Assembly: GCA_046732255.1 (NCBI GenBank)
Contig: JBKPMR010000051.1
Span: 1 to 64,000, forward strand
Source: DATBLE01 sp046732255
Lineage (GTDB): Bacteria; Actinomycetota; Thermoleophilia; Gaiellales; Gaiellaceae
Reading direction: 5' to 3'
DNA length: 64,000 nucleotides
Shown: piece by piece, positions 24,780-32,414 of the stretch
Layout: every line of letters begins with the position of its first letter
Position numbering within the stretch: position 1 is the first letter of the stretch
Notes under the pieces: generated by a model
What the model was told of the DNA's origin: nothing
The model's input: only the letters and a program-made list of their open reading frames with translations
The model's database searches: none
Program-made: the position numbers and the translations under genes

Positions 24780-25502
24780 TCAGCGTAGACGGCCGGTGAC
24801 AGCCTGGAGCCCGAGGTAGGGCACGCGCCAGATCGCCTCGAGCACGATCGACCTGTTCATCTTCGACGCGCCGGCCTCGCGGTCGCTGAACGTGATTGGG
24901 ACCTCGACGACGCGGAAGCCGGCGCGGAGTGCGCGGTAGGTAGTCTCGATCTGGAAGGCGTAGCCGCGGGAGGACACGGCGTCCAGATCGATGCGCTCCA
25001 ACACCTGCCGGCGGTAGCACTTGAATCCGCCGGTCAGGTCGCGGACACGCGTCGCGAGCAGGACTTGCGCGTAGAGCGATCCTGCACGCGAGACGAACCG
25101 GCGGCCCGCGCCCCAGTTCTCGATCCGGCCGCCCTTCACGTAGCGGGAGCCGAGGACGAGGTCGGCGTCGGTCGCGGCCGCGATCAGTCTGGGGACGTCG
25201 TCCGGATCGTGCGAGAAGTCGCAGTCCATCTCGAGCACGAGCTCGGCGCCGCCGGCGATCGCGCGGCGGAAGCCGGCCAGATAGGCGGGGCCCAATCCTT
25301 CCTTGGTGGTGCGGTGCAGGACAGAGACACGACGGTGCCGGCGCGCGAGCTGATCGGCGATCTCGCCCGTGCCGTCCGGGGAGCCGTCGTCGATCACGAG
25401 CACCGCGTCGTCCTCCCCGAGGCAGTCGAGGAGTGCGGCGATCATCGGCTCGAGGTTCTCGCGCTCGTTGTACGTCGGGAGGCAGACGGTGGCCCTGGGC
25501 AC
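24780..25502 (-). CDS. family 2 glycosyltransferase, polyprenyl-phosphate mannosyltransferase (DPM1-like)
   Basis: 240 residues from GTG 25502. The sequence 'VCLPTYNERENLEPMIAALL' and 'VLVIDDGSPDGTGEIAD' with 'GLGPAYLAGFRRAI', 'EMDCDFSHDPDDVPRL' and 'GSRYVKGG' is the dolichol/polyprenyl-phosphate mannose synthase signature. D-x-D in 'MDCDFSHDP' binds metal and GDP-sugar. It would load mannose or a similar sugar onto a polyprenyl phosphate, the donor used by GT-C enzymes such as the GT87-like protein at 57386-58591. It diverges from polX with only 6 bp between start codons, so each promoter must lie in the other's coding sequence. Confidence 0.88.
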   Translation of the reverse strand: MPRATVCLPTYNERENLEPMIAALLDCLGEDDAVLVIDDGSPDGTGEIADQLARRHRRVSVLHRTTKEGLGPAYLAGFRRAIAGGAELVLEMDCDFSHDPDDVPRLIAAATDADLVLGSRYVKGGRIENWGAGRRFVSRAGSLYAQVLLATRVRDLTGGFKCYRRQVLERIDLDAVSSRGYAFQIETTYRALRAGFRVVEVPITFSDREAGASKMNRSIVLEAIWRVPYLGLQAVTGRLR

Positions 25503-25508
25503 CTGCCT

Positions 25509-27215
25509 ATGATCGCGACAGTGGCCCTGCCGAGGAACGCAGAGGTGATCGAGCAGATCGAGCTGCTCGCCGACATGCTCGAGCTCGAGGGGACCGAGAC
25601 GTTCCGCGTGCTCGCGTACCGGCGCGCCGCGCAGCGGATCGGCGAGACGGGCGGCTCGATTGCCCAGCTCGCGCTCGACGGCAAGGCGAAGGAGCTGCAA
25701 GGGATCGGGAAGACGATCGAGGAAAAGATCGTTCAGATCGTCGAGCAGGGCGAGATCGAGGCGCTCGCGAAGCGGAAAGGGCGGATCCCGCCCGACGTGA
25801 TCGCGTTCATGCGGCTCCCGGGGCTCGGTCCGAAGACGGCGCGCAGGATCTGGAAGGAGCTCGACGTGACCACGCTCGACGGGCTACGCGAGGCCGCTGA
25901 GCAGCAGCGGCTGAGGACGCTGACCGGCCTCGGGCCCAAGGTCGAGGAGAACGTCCTGAAGGCGCTGAAGGAGCGGGCGAAGCCGAAGGCGCCGACGCGG
26001 CCGCTGCTCGGTCAGGGGCTCCCCGCCGTGTTGTCCGCGGTCGAGGCCCTCCGCGCCCACCCGGCGGCGGAGCAGGTGTCCGAGGCGGGCAGCGTCCGCC
26101 GCCGCCGCGAGACCTTTCGCGACCTCGACATCATCGCCACCGCCAACGACGCGAAGGCTTTGATCGACGCGTTCACGGAGTTCGAGTGGGTGGCGGAGGT
26201 CGCCGCGAAGGGCGGGACGAAGGCGACCGTGATCTCCCACGACGGCCTGCGCTTCGATCTCCGGGTCGTGCCGCCCGAGTGTTACGGGAACCTCCTGCAG
26301 CACTTCACCGGCTCGAAAAACCACAACGTCGCGATGCGCGAGGAGGCGCAGCGGCGGGGCCTGTCGATCTCGGAGTACGGGATCACGGAGGTCGAGTCGG
26401 GCGAAGTGCGGACCTTCCAGACCGAGGAGGAGCTCTACGAGTCGCTCGGCTACCAGTTCATCCCGCCCGAGCTGCGCGAGTCGGCGGGCGAGCTCGAGGC
26501 GGCGCGCCGCGGCGAGCTGCCCGTGCTGGTGGAGGAGAGCGACCTTCGCGGCGACCTCCACGCGCACACGACGTGGTCGGCGGACGGGAAGAACACGATG
26601 GAGGAGATGGCGCTCGCCGCCAAGGCGCGGGGCTACTCGTACCTGGCGATCACCGACCACTCGCACTACCTCCGCGACGGAAGGCTCGAGGCGCAGGCGG
26701 CGGAGCTGGCCGCGCTCGCTGGGCGGCTGAAGCCCTTCCGCCTGCTGCACGGGGTCGAGGTCAACATCCGCGCGAACGGCACGCTGGACGTGCCCGACGA
26801 GACCCTGGCCGGGCTCGACTGGGTGGTCGCGTCCATCCACGCGGCGTTCTCCACCTCGCCGACGGAACGGGTGCTCGCCGCGATGGAGAACCCGCACGTC
26901 GACGTGATCGGCCACCTCACCGGCCGCAAGATCAACAAGCGCGGGCCGATGGACATCGACCTCGAGCAGGTGTTCGCCAAGGCGGTGGAGACGGGCACGG
27001 CGGTCGAGATCAACTCGCAGCCCGACCGGCTCGACCTTCGTGACGCCGACGCCCGGCTGGCCGGCGAGCGCGGGGTGCGCCTCGTCGTCTCCACCGACGC
27101 ACACTCCGTCGGCGCCCTCGATTACGCCGCCCTCGGTATCGGCCAGGCCCGCCGAGCGTGGCTGACGAAGGAGCAGATCGTCAACACGCGGCCCTGGTCG
27201 AGAGTCAAGAAATGA
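25509..27215 (+). CDS. polX: DNA polymerase X family protein with PHP exonuclease domain
   Basis: 568 residues, the usual size of bacterial PolX. N-terminal helix-hairpin-helix parts ('LQGIGKTIEEKI', 'LPGLGPKTARRIW', 'LTGLGPKVEENVL') bind DNA. The polymerase palm has 'EAGSVRRRRETFRDLDII' with the D-x-D pair and a third Asp in 'RFDLRVVP'. The C-terminal PHP domain begins 'DLRGDLHAHTTWSADGKNT' and has 'AITDHSHYL' and 'VVSTDAHSVG' metal ligands. It fills short gaps and trims 3' ends in base-excision-type repair. GTG 25521 is an alternative start. Its promoter must lie within the divergent glycosyltransferase gene. Confidence 0.94.
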   Translation: MIATVALPRNAEVIEQIELLADMLELEGTETFRVLAYRRAAQRIGETGGSIAQLALDGKAKELQGIGKTIEEKIVQIVEQGEIEALAKRKGRIPPDVIAFMRLPGLGPKTARRIWKELDVTTLDGLREAAEQQRLRTLTGLGPKVEENVLKALKERAKPKAPTRPLLGQGLPAVLSAVEALRAHPAAEQVSEAGSVRRRRETFRDLDIIATANDAKALIDAFTEFEWVAEVAAKGGTKATVISHDGLRFDLRVVPPECYGNLLQHFTGSKNHNVAMREEAQRRGLSISEYGITEVESGEVRTFQTEEELYESLGYQFIPPELRESAGELEAARRGELPVLVEESDLRGDLHAHTTWSADGKNTMEEMALAAKARGYSYLAITDHSHYLRDGRLEAQAAELAALAGRLKPFRLLHGVEVNIRANGTLDVPDETLAGLDWVVASIHAAFSTSPTERVLAAMENPHVDVIGHLTGRKINKRGPMDIDLEQVFAKAVETGTAVEINSQPDRLDLRDADARLAGERGVRLVVSTDAHSVGALDYAALGIGQARRAWLTKEQIVNTRPWSRVKK

Positions 27216-27237
27216 CCTGTCTTTTGGAGCGTTGTCA

Positions 27238-27423
27238 CAGGGACAGTCCCTGGAACGAACCGTCCACAGGCCGGAAACGCCGTCGCTCAGCGGATTCCCT
27301 CAGTCGCGCGGCCTCGAATGGAACATTTCGTCCACAGGCGGCGCGTGGGCGACATTTCGCATCGGCAAGCCGCTTTCAGCGCGAAGCCACGGCTCCGGCG
27401 GCCGCGGCCAAGGGACTGTCCCT
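27238..27423. repeat. two short palindromes flanking a 158-bp spacer between polX and the decarboxylase gene
   Basis: CAGGGACAGTCCCTG (27238-27252) and AGGGACTGTCCCT (27411-27423) are odd-centred palindromes with the same arms, in the 236-bp gap 27216-27451. The spacer holds two CGTCCACAGG strings (from about 27268 and 27329) and no gene. The arm GGGACTGTCCC also occurs inside thiD at 23455-23465. They may be protein-binding sites or small hairpins; function is unknown. Confidence 0.5.
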
Positions 27424-27451
27424 GGGGCACGGCTGGAAGGGGCGGTAGCGC

Positions 27452-28744
27452 TTGACCTTTCGGGACGACGGGCACCGCGCGGTCGACTGGGCCGCCGACT
27501 ACCTCGAGCGCGTCCCCGAGCTGCCGGTGCTCGCGCAGGTCCGGCCGGGGGAGATTCGCGCGCGGCTGCCCCAATCCGCACCCGAGGAGCCGGAGCCCTT
27601 CGAGGCCGTGCTCCGAGACCTCGACGAGATCCTGCTCCCGGGCGTCACGCACTGGCAGCACCCGCGCTTCTTCGCCTACTTCGCGGTCACCGGGGCCGAG
27701 CCCGGGATTCTCGCGGAGCTGCTCGCAGCCACCCTGAACTCCGTGGGCTTCCTCTGGCGGACGGCTCCCGCTTCGACCGAGCTGGAGCTCGTCGTCTGTG
27801 ACTGGGTTGCGGAGCTGCTCGGGCTGCCGCCGGGGTGGCACGGCCATATCGAGGACACCGCCTCCACCTCAACGCTCGCCGCGCTGATCGCCGCGCGTCA
27901 CGCGACCGGCCGCAACGTGGTCGTCTGCTCGGAGCACGCACATTCCGCTGCGGACAAGGCTGCCCGCATGCTGGGCATGGAGCTGCGCAAGGTCCCGTCG
28001 GACGAGGCGTTCCGAATGCGCGCAGACGCCCTGGAGCTGGACGACGTGGCCGTGGTGGTCGCGACCGTCGGGACGACGTCGACGAGCTCGGTCGACCCAG
28101 TGGAGGCGATCGCCGAGCGCTGTGCCGCCGCGAGCGCGTGGCTCCACGTCGACGCCGCCTACGCCGGCTCGGCGATGGTGTGCCCGGAGCTGCGCTGGGC
28201 CTTCGATGGCGTCGACCGCGCCGACTCCCTCGTCGTCAACGCGCACAAGTGGATGTTCACGCCGATGGACTGCTCCCTGCTCTGGACGAGCCGGCCGGAC
28301 GAGTTCCGCGACGCCTTCTCCCTCGTCCCCGAGTTCCTCCGCACGACCGACGAGGGCGCGCTCAACCTCAGCGAGTACGGGCCCGCACTTGGCCGGCGCT
28401 TCCGCTCGCTCAAGCTGTGGGCGATCCTCCGTTGCTACGGCGCCGAGGGGCTGAGGCGGCGCATCCGCGAGGCGATCCGTCTGGCCGAGCTGTTCGAGGG
28501 TTGGGTGCGGGACGAACCGGGCTGGGAGATCTGTGCGCCTCGCCCCTTCTCGCTCGTCTGCTTTCGCCGCGAGGGGACGGACGAGGAGAACGAGGCGATC
28601 CTCGAGCGTGTCAACGCGAGCGGCGAGATCTTCATCTCGCACACGAGACTGAAGGGCCGCTACGTCCTGCGGCTCGCGATCGGGAGCGAGCGCACCACGG
28701 AGGACGACGTCCGCGGAGCGTGGGACGTGCTCCGCGCTACGTGA
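27452..28744 (+). CDS. PLP-dependent group II (aromatic amino acid) decarboxylase
   Basis: 430 residues from TTG 27452. It matches aromatic L-amino-acid decarboxylases: 'HWQHPRFFAYFAVTGAEPGILAE', 'TSTLAALIAAR', 'VVVATVGTTSTSSVDPVEAI', 'WLHVDAAYAGSAMVCPE' (Asp of the cofactor pyridine-nitrogen contact) and 'VVNAHKWMFTPMDCS', with the Schiff-base Lys. It would decarboxylate tryptophan, tyrosine, phenylalanine or a relative to the amine. The upstream GGAAGGGG may be its ribosome site. Its stop overlaps the stop of the convergent exchanger gene by 8 bp. Confidence 0.9.
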   Translation: MTFRDDGHRAVDWAADYLERVPELPVLAQVRPGEIRARLPQSAPEEPEPFEAVLRDLDEILLPGVTHWQHPRFFAYFAVTGAEPGILAELLAATLNSVGFLWRTAPASTELELVVCDWVAELLGLPPGWHGHIEDTASTSTLAALIAARHATGRNVVVCSEHAHSAADKAARMLGMELRKVPSDEAFRMRADALELDDVAVVVATVGTTSTSSVDPVEAIAERCAAASAWLHVDAAYAGSAMVCPELRWAFDGVDRADSLVVNAHKWMFTPMDCSLLWTSRPDEFRDAFSLVPEFLRTTDEGALNLSEYGPALGRRFRSLKLWAILRCYGAEGLRRRIREAIRLAELFEGWVRDEPGWEICAPRPFSLVCFRREGTDEENEAILERVNASGEIFISHTRLKGRYVLRLAIGSERTTEDDVRGAWDVLRAT

Positions 28745-29789
28745 CCTTCGGCAAGAAGACGATCACGGCCGCATAGATCGCGACGAGCGCGATCGAGTCG
28801 ATCCCGAGGCGGAAGAACGTCCGGTGCGGACGCGCGATCACGGCCGCTCCGGCGATTCCCGTCATCAGCAGGCCGGCGCCGCCGAGCCAGACGTCGGAGC
28901 CACGCTCGGCGACGATCACCGGCGTTCCGGCGAGAAGGTCGGCGAGGAGGAAGAGTGTCAGCTGGAAGGAGTTACCGCCGAGGATGTCCCCCATCGCCAG
29001 CTGGTGGTCGCCGAGCCGCACCGCTGCGATCCCGCTCGAGATCTCCGGCAGCGCCGTCGCCGCGGCGAGCACCGTCGCTCCGAAGATCGCGCCCTGGAGA
29101 CCCATCCGGTCGGCGAGCACGTTCCCCGAGGACTGGAGGGCGACGCCGGCGCCGAGCGTGATGCCAGCGGCCAGTGTGAAGACCGCCCCGACGTAAAGCG
29201 TCGATCGCTTCATGAACGGCCTCCGCTCCGCCGGGTGGGCCTCGCGGACGTGGCGGCGGCCGGGGCGTGCGCCGGGCATCACGATCGTCCAGTCGGTTCG
29301 CATCCGCACCCGGTTGACGACCCAGACGCCGCCGATCCACAGCAGGACCACGGCGATCGAGGTCGGGCTGACGCCCCCGAGGCTGGTCGAGGCGGGCAGC
29401 GCCGCCCCGGCGAGCACGGTCGCGAGGCAGACGACGACGATCAGTGCCTCGAGCACGGGCGTCAGCGAGCCGACCAGGTAGCTGAGCGGCCGCCTCGGCC
29501 CGGCCGCGAAGTCGAGCCCGACGAGCACCAGCGTCTGGATCGCGATCCCGCCGATCAGGTTCCCGACCGCGAGATCGAGGTGCCCCGCGAGCGTGGCAGA
29601 GGTGACGATCGCGATCTCCGGGAGTGTCCCGGCGATCGCGAGCAGGATCAACCCGCCGAGCGCCTCACCGAGCCCGAACCGCCGGTCGAGCGAATCAGTG
29701 GTCTTGGAGAGGGCGATGCCGGCGATCCAGGTCGCCGCCGAGCCCGCCACGAACACGACCACGAGCAGCGGCGTGGACAGGCCCGTCAC
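28737..29789 (-). CDS. calcium/sodium:cation exchanger (CaCA family)
   Basis: 350 residues with about ten hydrophobic segments in two halves. The alpha repeats of the family are visible: 'GGLILLAIAGTLPEIAIVTSA' in the first half and 'FGATVLAAATALPEISSGIAA' in the second, each with the G-x-x-x-PE ion site. 'GNLIGGIAIQ' and 'GDILGGNSFQ' follow them. The loop between halves is Arg/His-rich. It exports Ca2+ or a similar cation in exchange for H+ or Na+. It converges with the decarboxylase gene, sharing 8 bp at the stops. Confidence 0.88.
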   Translation of the reverse strand: MTGLSTPLLVVVFVAGSAATWIAGIALSKTTDSLDRRFGLGEALGGLILLAIAGTLPEIAIVTSATLAGHLDLAVGNLIGGIAIQTLVLVGLDFAAGPRRPLSYLVGSLTPVLEALIVVVCLATVLAGAALPASTSLGGVSPTSIAVVLLWIGGVWVVNRVRMRTDWTIVMPGARPGRRHVREAHPAERRPFMKRSTLYVGAVFTLAAGITLGAGVALQSSGNVLADRMGLQGAIFGATVLAAATALPEISSGIAAVRLGDHQLAMGDILGGNSFQLTLFLLADLLAGTPVIVAERGSDVWLGGAGLLMTGIAGAAVIARPHRTFFRLGIDSIALVAIYAAVIVFLPKVT

Positions 29790-29808
29790 GGGTCTAGGGT
29801 AAGCCGCG

Positions 29809-30324
29809 ATGGTGCCGAGAGACGTGACGACCGCGCGGCTCCTTCTCCGCCAGTGGCGTGACGAGGACGTCGAGCCGTTGCACGAGATCTACGAGCAACC
29901 GGAGTTTCTCCGGACGATGCCGCCGAAGACCCTCGACGAGACGCGGGAGCAGCTCGAGCGCTTCTCGCGGGCATGGGGCGAGGACGGTTACTGCCAGTGG
30001 GCGGCCTGCGATCGCTCGACCGGCGTGTTGATCGGCCGCATCGGGATCCTCTGCCACCACGACTGGCCGCTCTCCGACCGGTCCGTACCCGAGGTGGGCT
30101 GGGTGCTCCACCGCGACTGGTGGGGCCGCGGCCTCGCCACCGAAGGTGGCCGGGCGGGAGTCGACGCGTGGCGCGAGCACCTGCTTGGCGAGCCGCGCCT
30201 GTACTCATTCACGATCCCGAGCAACCGGCGCTCACGCGCAGTCATGGAGCGGCTCGGCTTCACCCACCGTGGCGAGACCCATTGGCACGGCTGGGACACG
30301 GTCTGGTACGCGCTCGACCGCTAG
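29809..30324 (+). CDS. GNAT acetyltransferase, RimJ/RimL type
   Basis: 171 residues. 'TTARLLLRQWRDEDVEPLHEIY' is the usual opening of RimJ/RimL-like enzymes, 'VGWVLHRDWWGRGLATEGGRAGV' holds the acetyl-CoA loop, and 'PSNRRSRAVMERLGF' is the C-terminal helix motif. It may acetylate a protein N-terminus or a small amine. Its stop codon overlaps the stop of the convergent Nudix gene. Confidence 0.85.
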   Translation: MVPRDVTTARLLLRQWRDEDVEPLHEIYEQPEFLRTMPPKTLDETREQLERFSRAWGEDGYCQWAACDRSTGVLIGRIGILCHHDWPLSDRSVPEVGWVLHRDWWGRGLATEGGRAGVDAWREHLLGEPRLYSFTIPSNRRSRAVMERLGFTHRGETHWHGWDTVWYALDR

Positions 30325-30929
30325 GGGCTGTCCGCCAGAGCGTCCAGCGCCGCGTCGTGAAGCGCGACGCGGTAGCGCCAGAACGCGCGGCCGGTGGCCA
30401 GCAGGCGCTCCCGCAGCGGGCCCGCCAGCTCCTCCAGCGTTCCCCAGCGGGCCTCGGCGATCTCGTCGAGATCTCGCGGCTCGATCGACTCGTCCGTCGT
30501 CTCCGCCGAGAGGACGTGGGTCCGCCAGTCCAGCACGCGGCCCCCGTACGCGAAGCGCGCCCGCGCCTCGACCAGGTACCGCCGGAGCTCGACCCGCAGC
30601 CCGGTCTCCTCGTACGCCTCGCGCCGCACCGCGTCGTCGAAGTCCTCGCCCTGCTTGACGCCGCCGCCGGGCGGACGCCAGACGTCCGGCGGGAACGGGT
30701 GCTTCCGAATCAGCGCGAGTCGCTGTCCCGCAGCGTGGTCGGGCGAAGCCCGCCCACGCGCGACAAGATCCTGGCCGTTGAGGATGAACATCGTGACGTC
30801 GTGAGTGCGTAGCGGGTCGTAGGTGGCGATCCCGTACTCGCGCTCCGAGATCTCGCCTTCCCACTCGAGAAGCCGGGGCTCGCCGTAGCGTGCGCGGATC
30901 GGCGCGAGCACCTCCTCGGTGAGGTGCAC
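30321..30929 (-). CDS. Nudix hydrolase
   Basis: 202 residues from GTG 30929. The Nudix box is complete: G-x5-E-x7-R-E-A-Y-E-E-T-G-L in 'GGVKQGEDFDDAVRREAYEE' and 'TGL'. The N-terminal 80 residues contain 'VTMFILNGQDLVARGR', not part of the usual fold opening, so it is longer than minimal Nudix enzymes. It hydrolyses a nucleoside diphosphate linked to another moiety; the substrate is unknown. It lies 10 bp downstream of the trehalose phosphatase gene on the same strand. Confidence 0.88.
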   Translation of the reverse strand: MHLTEEVLAPIRARYGEPRLLEWEGEISEREYGIATYDPLRTHDVTMFILNGQDLVARGRASPDHAAGQRLALIRKHPFPPDVWRPPGGGVKQGEDFDDAVRREAYEETGLRVELRRYLVEARARFAYGGRVLDWRTHVLSAETTDESIEPRDLDEIAEARWGTLEELAGPLRERLLATGRAFWRYRVALHDAALDALADSP

Positions 30930-30939
30930 CCGCTCTCCT

Positions 30940-31647
30940 CTAGAGCTGCCGGAGCAGCTCGACCAGCTCGGCGGTCCCGCCGACGATGATGTCCGCGGCG
31001 CGGCCAAGGGCACTCGGTCCCTCGTCGGACACGACTGCGACCCGTATCGCGAGGTCGAGGCCGTCGAGCCCGCGGAATGCCTCGAGGTCGGTGGAGTCGT
31101 CGCCGGCATAGACGGCGCGCCGCAACCCCCGCTCGGCGAGCAGCGACCGCACGGCGGTGCCCTTGTTCGCCGCGACCGGCGGCAGGACCTCCAGCACCTT
31201 CCGCCCCCATCGCGGCCGCAGCCCGAGCTCGACCGCCCGGCGCTCGACGCTGCGGAGCGACGCCACGGCGGCGGCCTCGTCGGACGCAGTCCGGAAGTGG
31301 AAGGACGCCGAGTACTGCTTTCGCTCCGGCTTCCAGCCGCTCTCGTCGACGAGCGCGTCGAGCTCGCCACTCCAGTCGTCCGCACGGCGGTCGAGGCCCA
31401 TGCCGTGCTCGCCGACGTAGACGAGCTCGTCCACGCCGACCACACGGCGCGCATCGTCCTCGGTCCGTCCGCTGACGCACGCCACGAGCGCGTAGCGTCC
31501 CGCGAGGTCCCGGAGGACGGCGCGGGTCGCCTCCGGAACGGCGGCATCCTCGGGGCGCTCGACGATCGGCGCCAGCGTGCCGTCGACGTCGAGGAGCACG
31601 CCGGCCGCCTCCGGCCGCTCGCCCAGGCGCGCGATCAGGTTGGTCAT
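30940..31647 (-). CDS. otsB: trehalose-6-phosphate phosphatase
   Basis: 235 residues. HAD motif I 'VLLDVDGTLAPIVERPEDA' is the OtsB form (DVDGTLAP). 'LVACVSGRTEDDAR' (motif II), 'VGEHGMGLDRR', 'KVLEVLPPVAANKGTAV' (motif III Lys and the conserved E-V/R-P region) and 'YAGDDSTDLEAFRGL' (motif IV) follow. It converts trehalose 6-phosphate to trehalose. The synthase OtsA is not in the window. It diverges from the TauE/SafE half-permease genes with 27 bp between starts. Confidence 0.92.
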   Translation of the reverse strand: MTNLIARLGERPEAAGVLLDVDGTLAPIVERPEDAAVPEATRAVLRDLAGRYALVACVSGRTEDDARRVVGVDELVYVGEHGMGLDRRADDWSGELDALVDESGWKPERKQYSASFHFRTASDEAAAVASLRSVERRAVELGLRPRWGRKVLEVLPPVAANKGTAVRSLLAERGLRRAVYAGDDSTDLEAFRGLDGLDLAIRVAVVSDEGPSALGRAADIIVGGTAELVELLRQL

Positions 31648-31674
31648 GCCCAACTGGTGGAGAATAGGCAAGCC

Positions 31675-32019
31675 GTGGTGCCGCTGGTCTTGATCGGGAT
31701 CGCCGCCGGGTTCTTCAGCGCGCTCTTCGGAGTCGGCGGAGGAATCATCGTCGTCCCGCTCCTGCTGCTCTCGGGGCGCTGGCAGGAGCGCCCCGCGATG
31801 GCGACCTCGCTGGCGGCGATCGGGATCATCGCCCTCGCCGGCACGGCCTCCTACGCCTTCCACGGGGAGCTGAAGCCGGGTGCGGCGATGCTGGTCGGGC
31901 TGCCGGCCGCGCTCGGCGCGATCCTCGGCACCGCCCTCCAGCAGCGCATAGCCGGGCCGACCCTCTCGCTGCTCTTCGCTCTGCTTCTCGCAGGGATCGG
32001 CGTCAAGCTGCTGATCTGA
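31675..32019 (+). CDS. half-size TauE/SafE-family permease, first half
   Basis: 114 residues, starting at GTG 31675 (a second GTG at 31678). About four membrane helices; 'AGFFSALFGVGGGIIVVPLLL' is the family's glycine motif, followed by 'AMATSLAAIGIIALAGTASY'. Ordinary TauE/SafE proteins are about 250 residues with two such halves. Here the protein ends after the first half, and the next gene, overlapping by TGATG, supplies another half with its own GVGGG motif. They should work as a heterodimer exporting or importing an organic or inorganic anion. Confidence 0.85.
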   Translation: MVPLVLIGIAAGFFSALFGVGGGIIVVPLLLLSGRWQERPAMATSLAAIGIIALAGTASYAFHGELKPGAAMLVGLPAALGAILGTALQQRIAGPTLSLLFALLLAGIGVKLLI

Positions 32020-32405
32020 TGGCCGACGTCCTCCTCGCCGTCGGCCTCGGCGTCGCCGCAGGCATCCTCGCCGGGCTGTTCGGCGTCGGCGGAGGCATCC
32101 TCTTCGTCCCCACGCTGACGTTGGGGCTGGGCCTGACGCAGCTCCACGCCGAGGCGAGCTCGCTGCTCGCGATCGTTCCCACGGTCGTCGCGGGAACGTG
32201 GCGGCAGCAACGCTACGGCAACGTGCGCTGGCGGCCGGCGGTGGTGATCGGGCTCGCCGCCGTCGCCGGCGTCGAGGCGGGTGTCGTCGTAGCCGAACAC
32301 CTGCCCGAGCACGCGCTGAAGCGTCTCTTCGGCGTGCTGACGATCGTGGTCGCAATGCAGGTGGCGTGGCGCGCGTGGCGCCGAAAGCGGGCCGCTCATC
32401 CATAA
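32019..32405 (+). CDS. half-size TauE/SafE-family permease, second half
   Basis: 128 residues, about four membrane helices. 'AAGILAGLFGVGGGILFVPTL' is the same glycine motif as in the upstream half-permease, followed by 'EASSLLAIVPTVVAGTWRQ'. The start codon overlaps the stop of the first half (one base), so both halves are translated in step. It is a split version of a normally fused permease; the stop between the halves is a clean TGA/ATG overlap, not a frameshift scar. The substrate is unknown. Confidence 0.85.
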   Translation: MADVLLAVGLGVAAGILAGLFGVGGGILFVPTLTLGLGLTQLHAEASSLLAIVPTVVAGTWRQQRYGNVRWRPAVVIGLAAVAGVEAGVVVAEHLPEHALKRLFGVLTIVVAMQVAWRAWRRKRAAHP

Positions 32406-32414
32406 TGACCGACC

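Noticed and set aside
27260..27340. DnaA-box-like CGTCCACA strings as a replication origin signal
   Set aside because: Only two imperfect matches, no AT-rich unwinding region and no dnaA or dnaN nearby.
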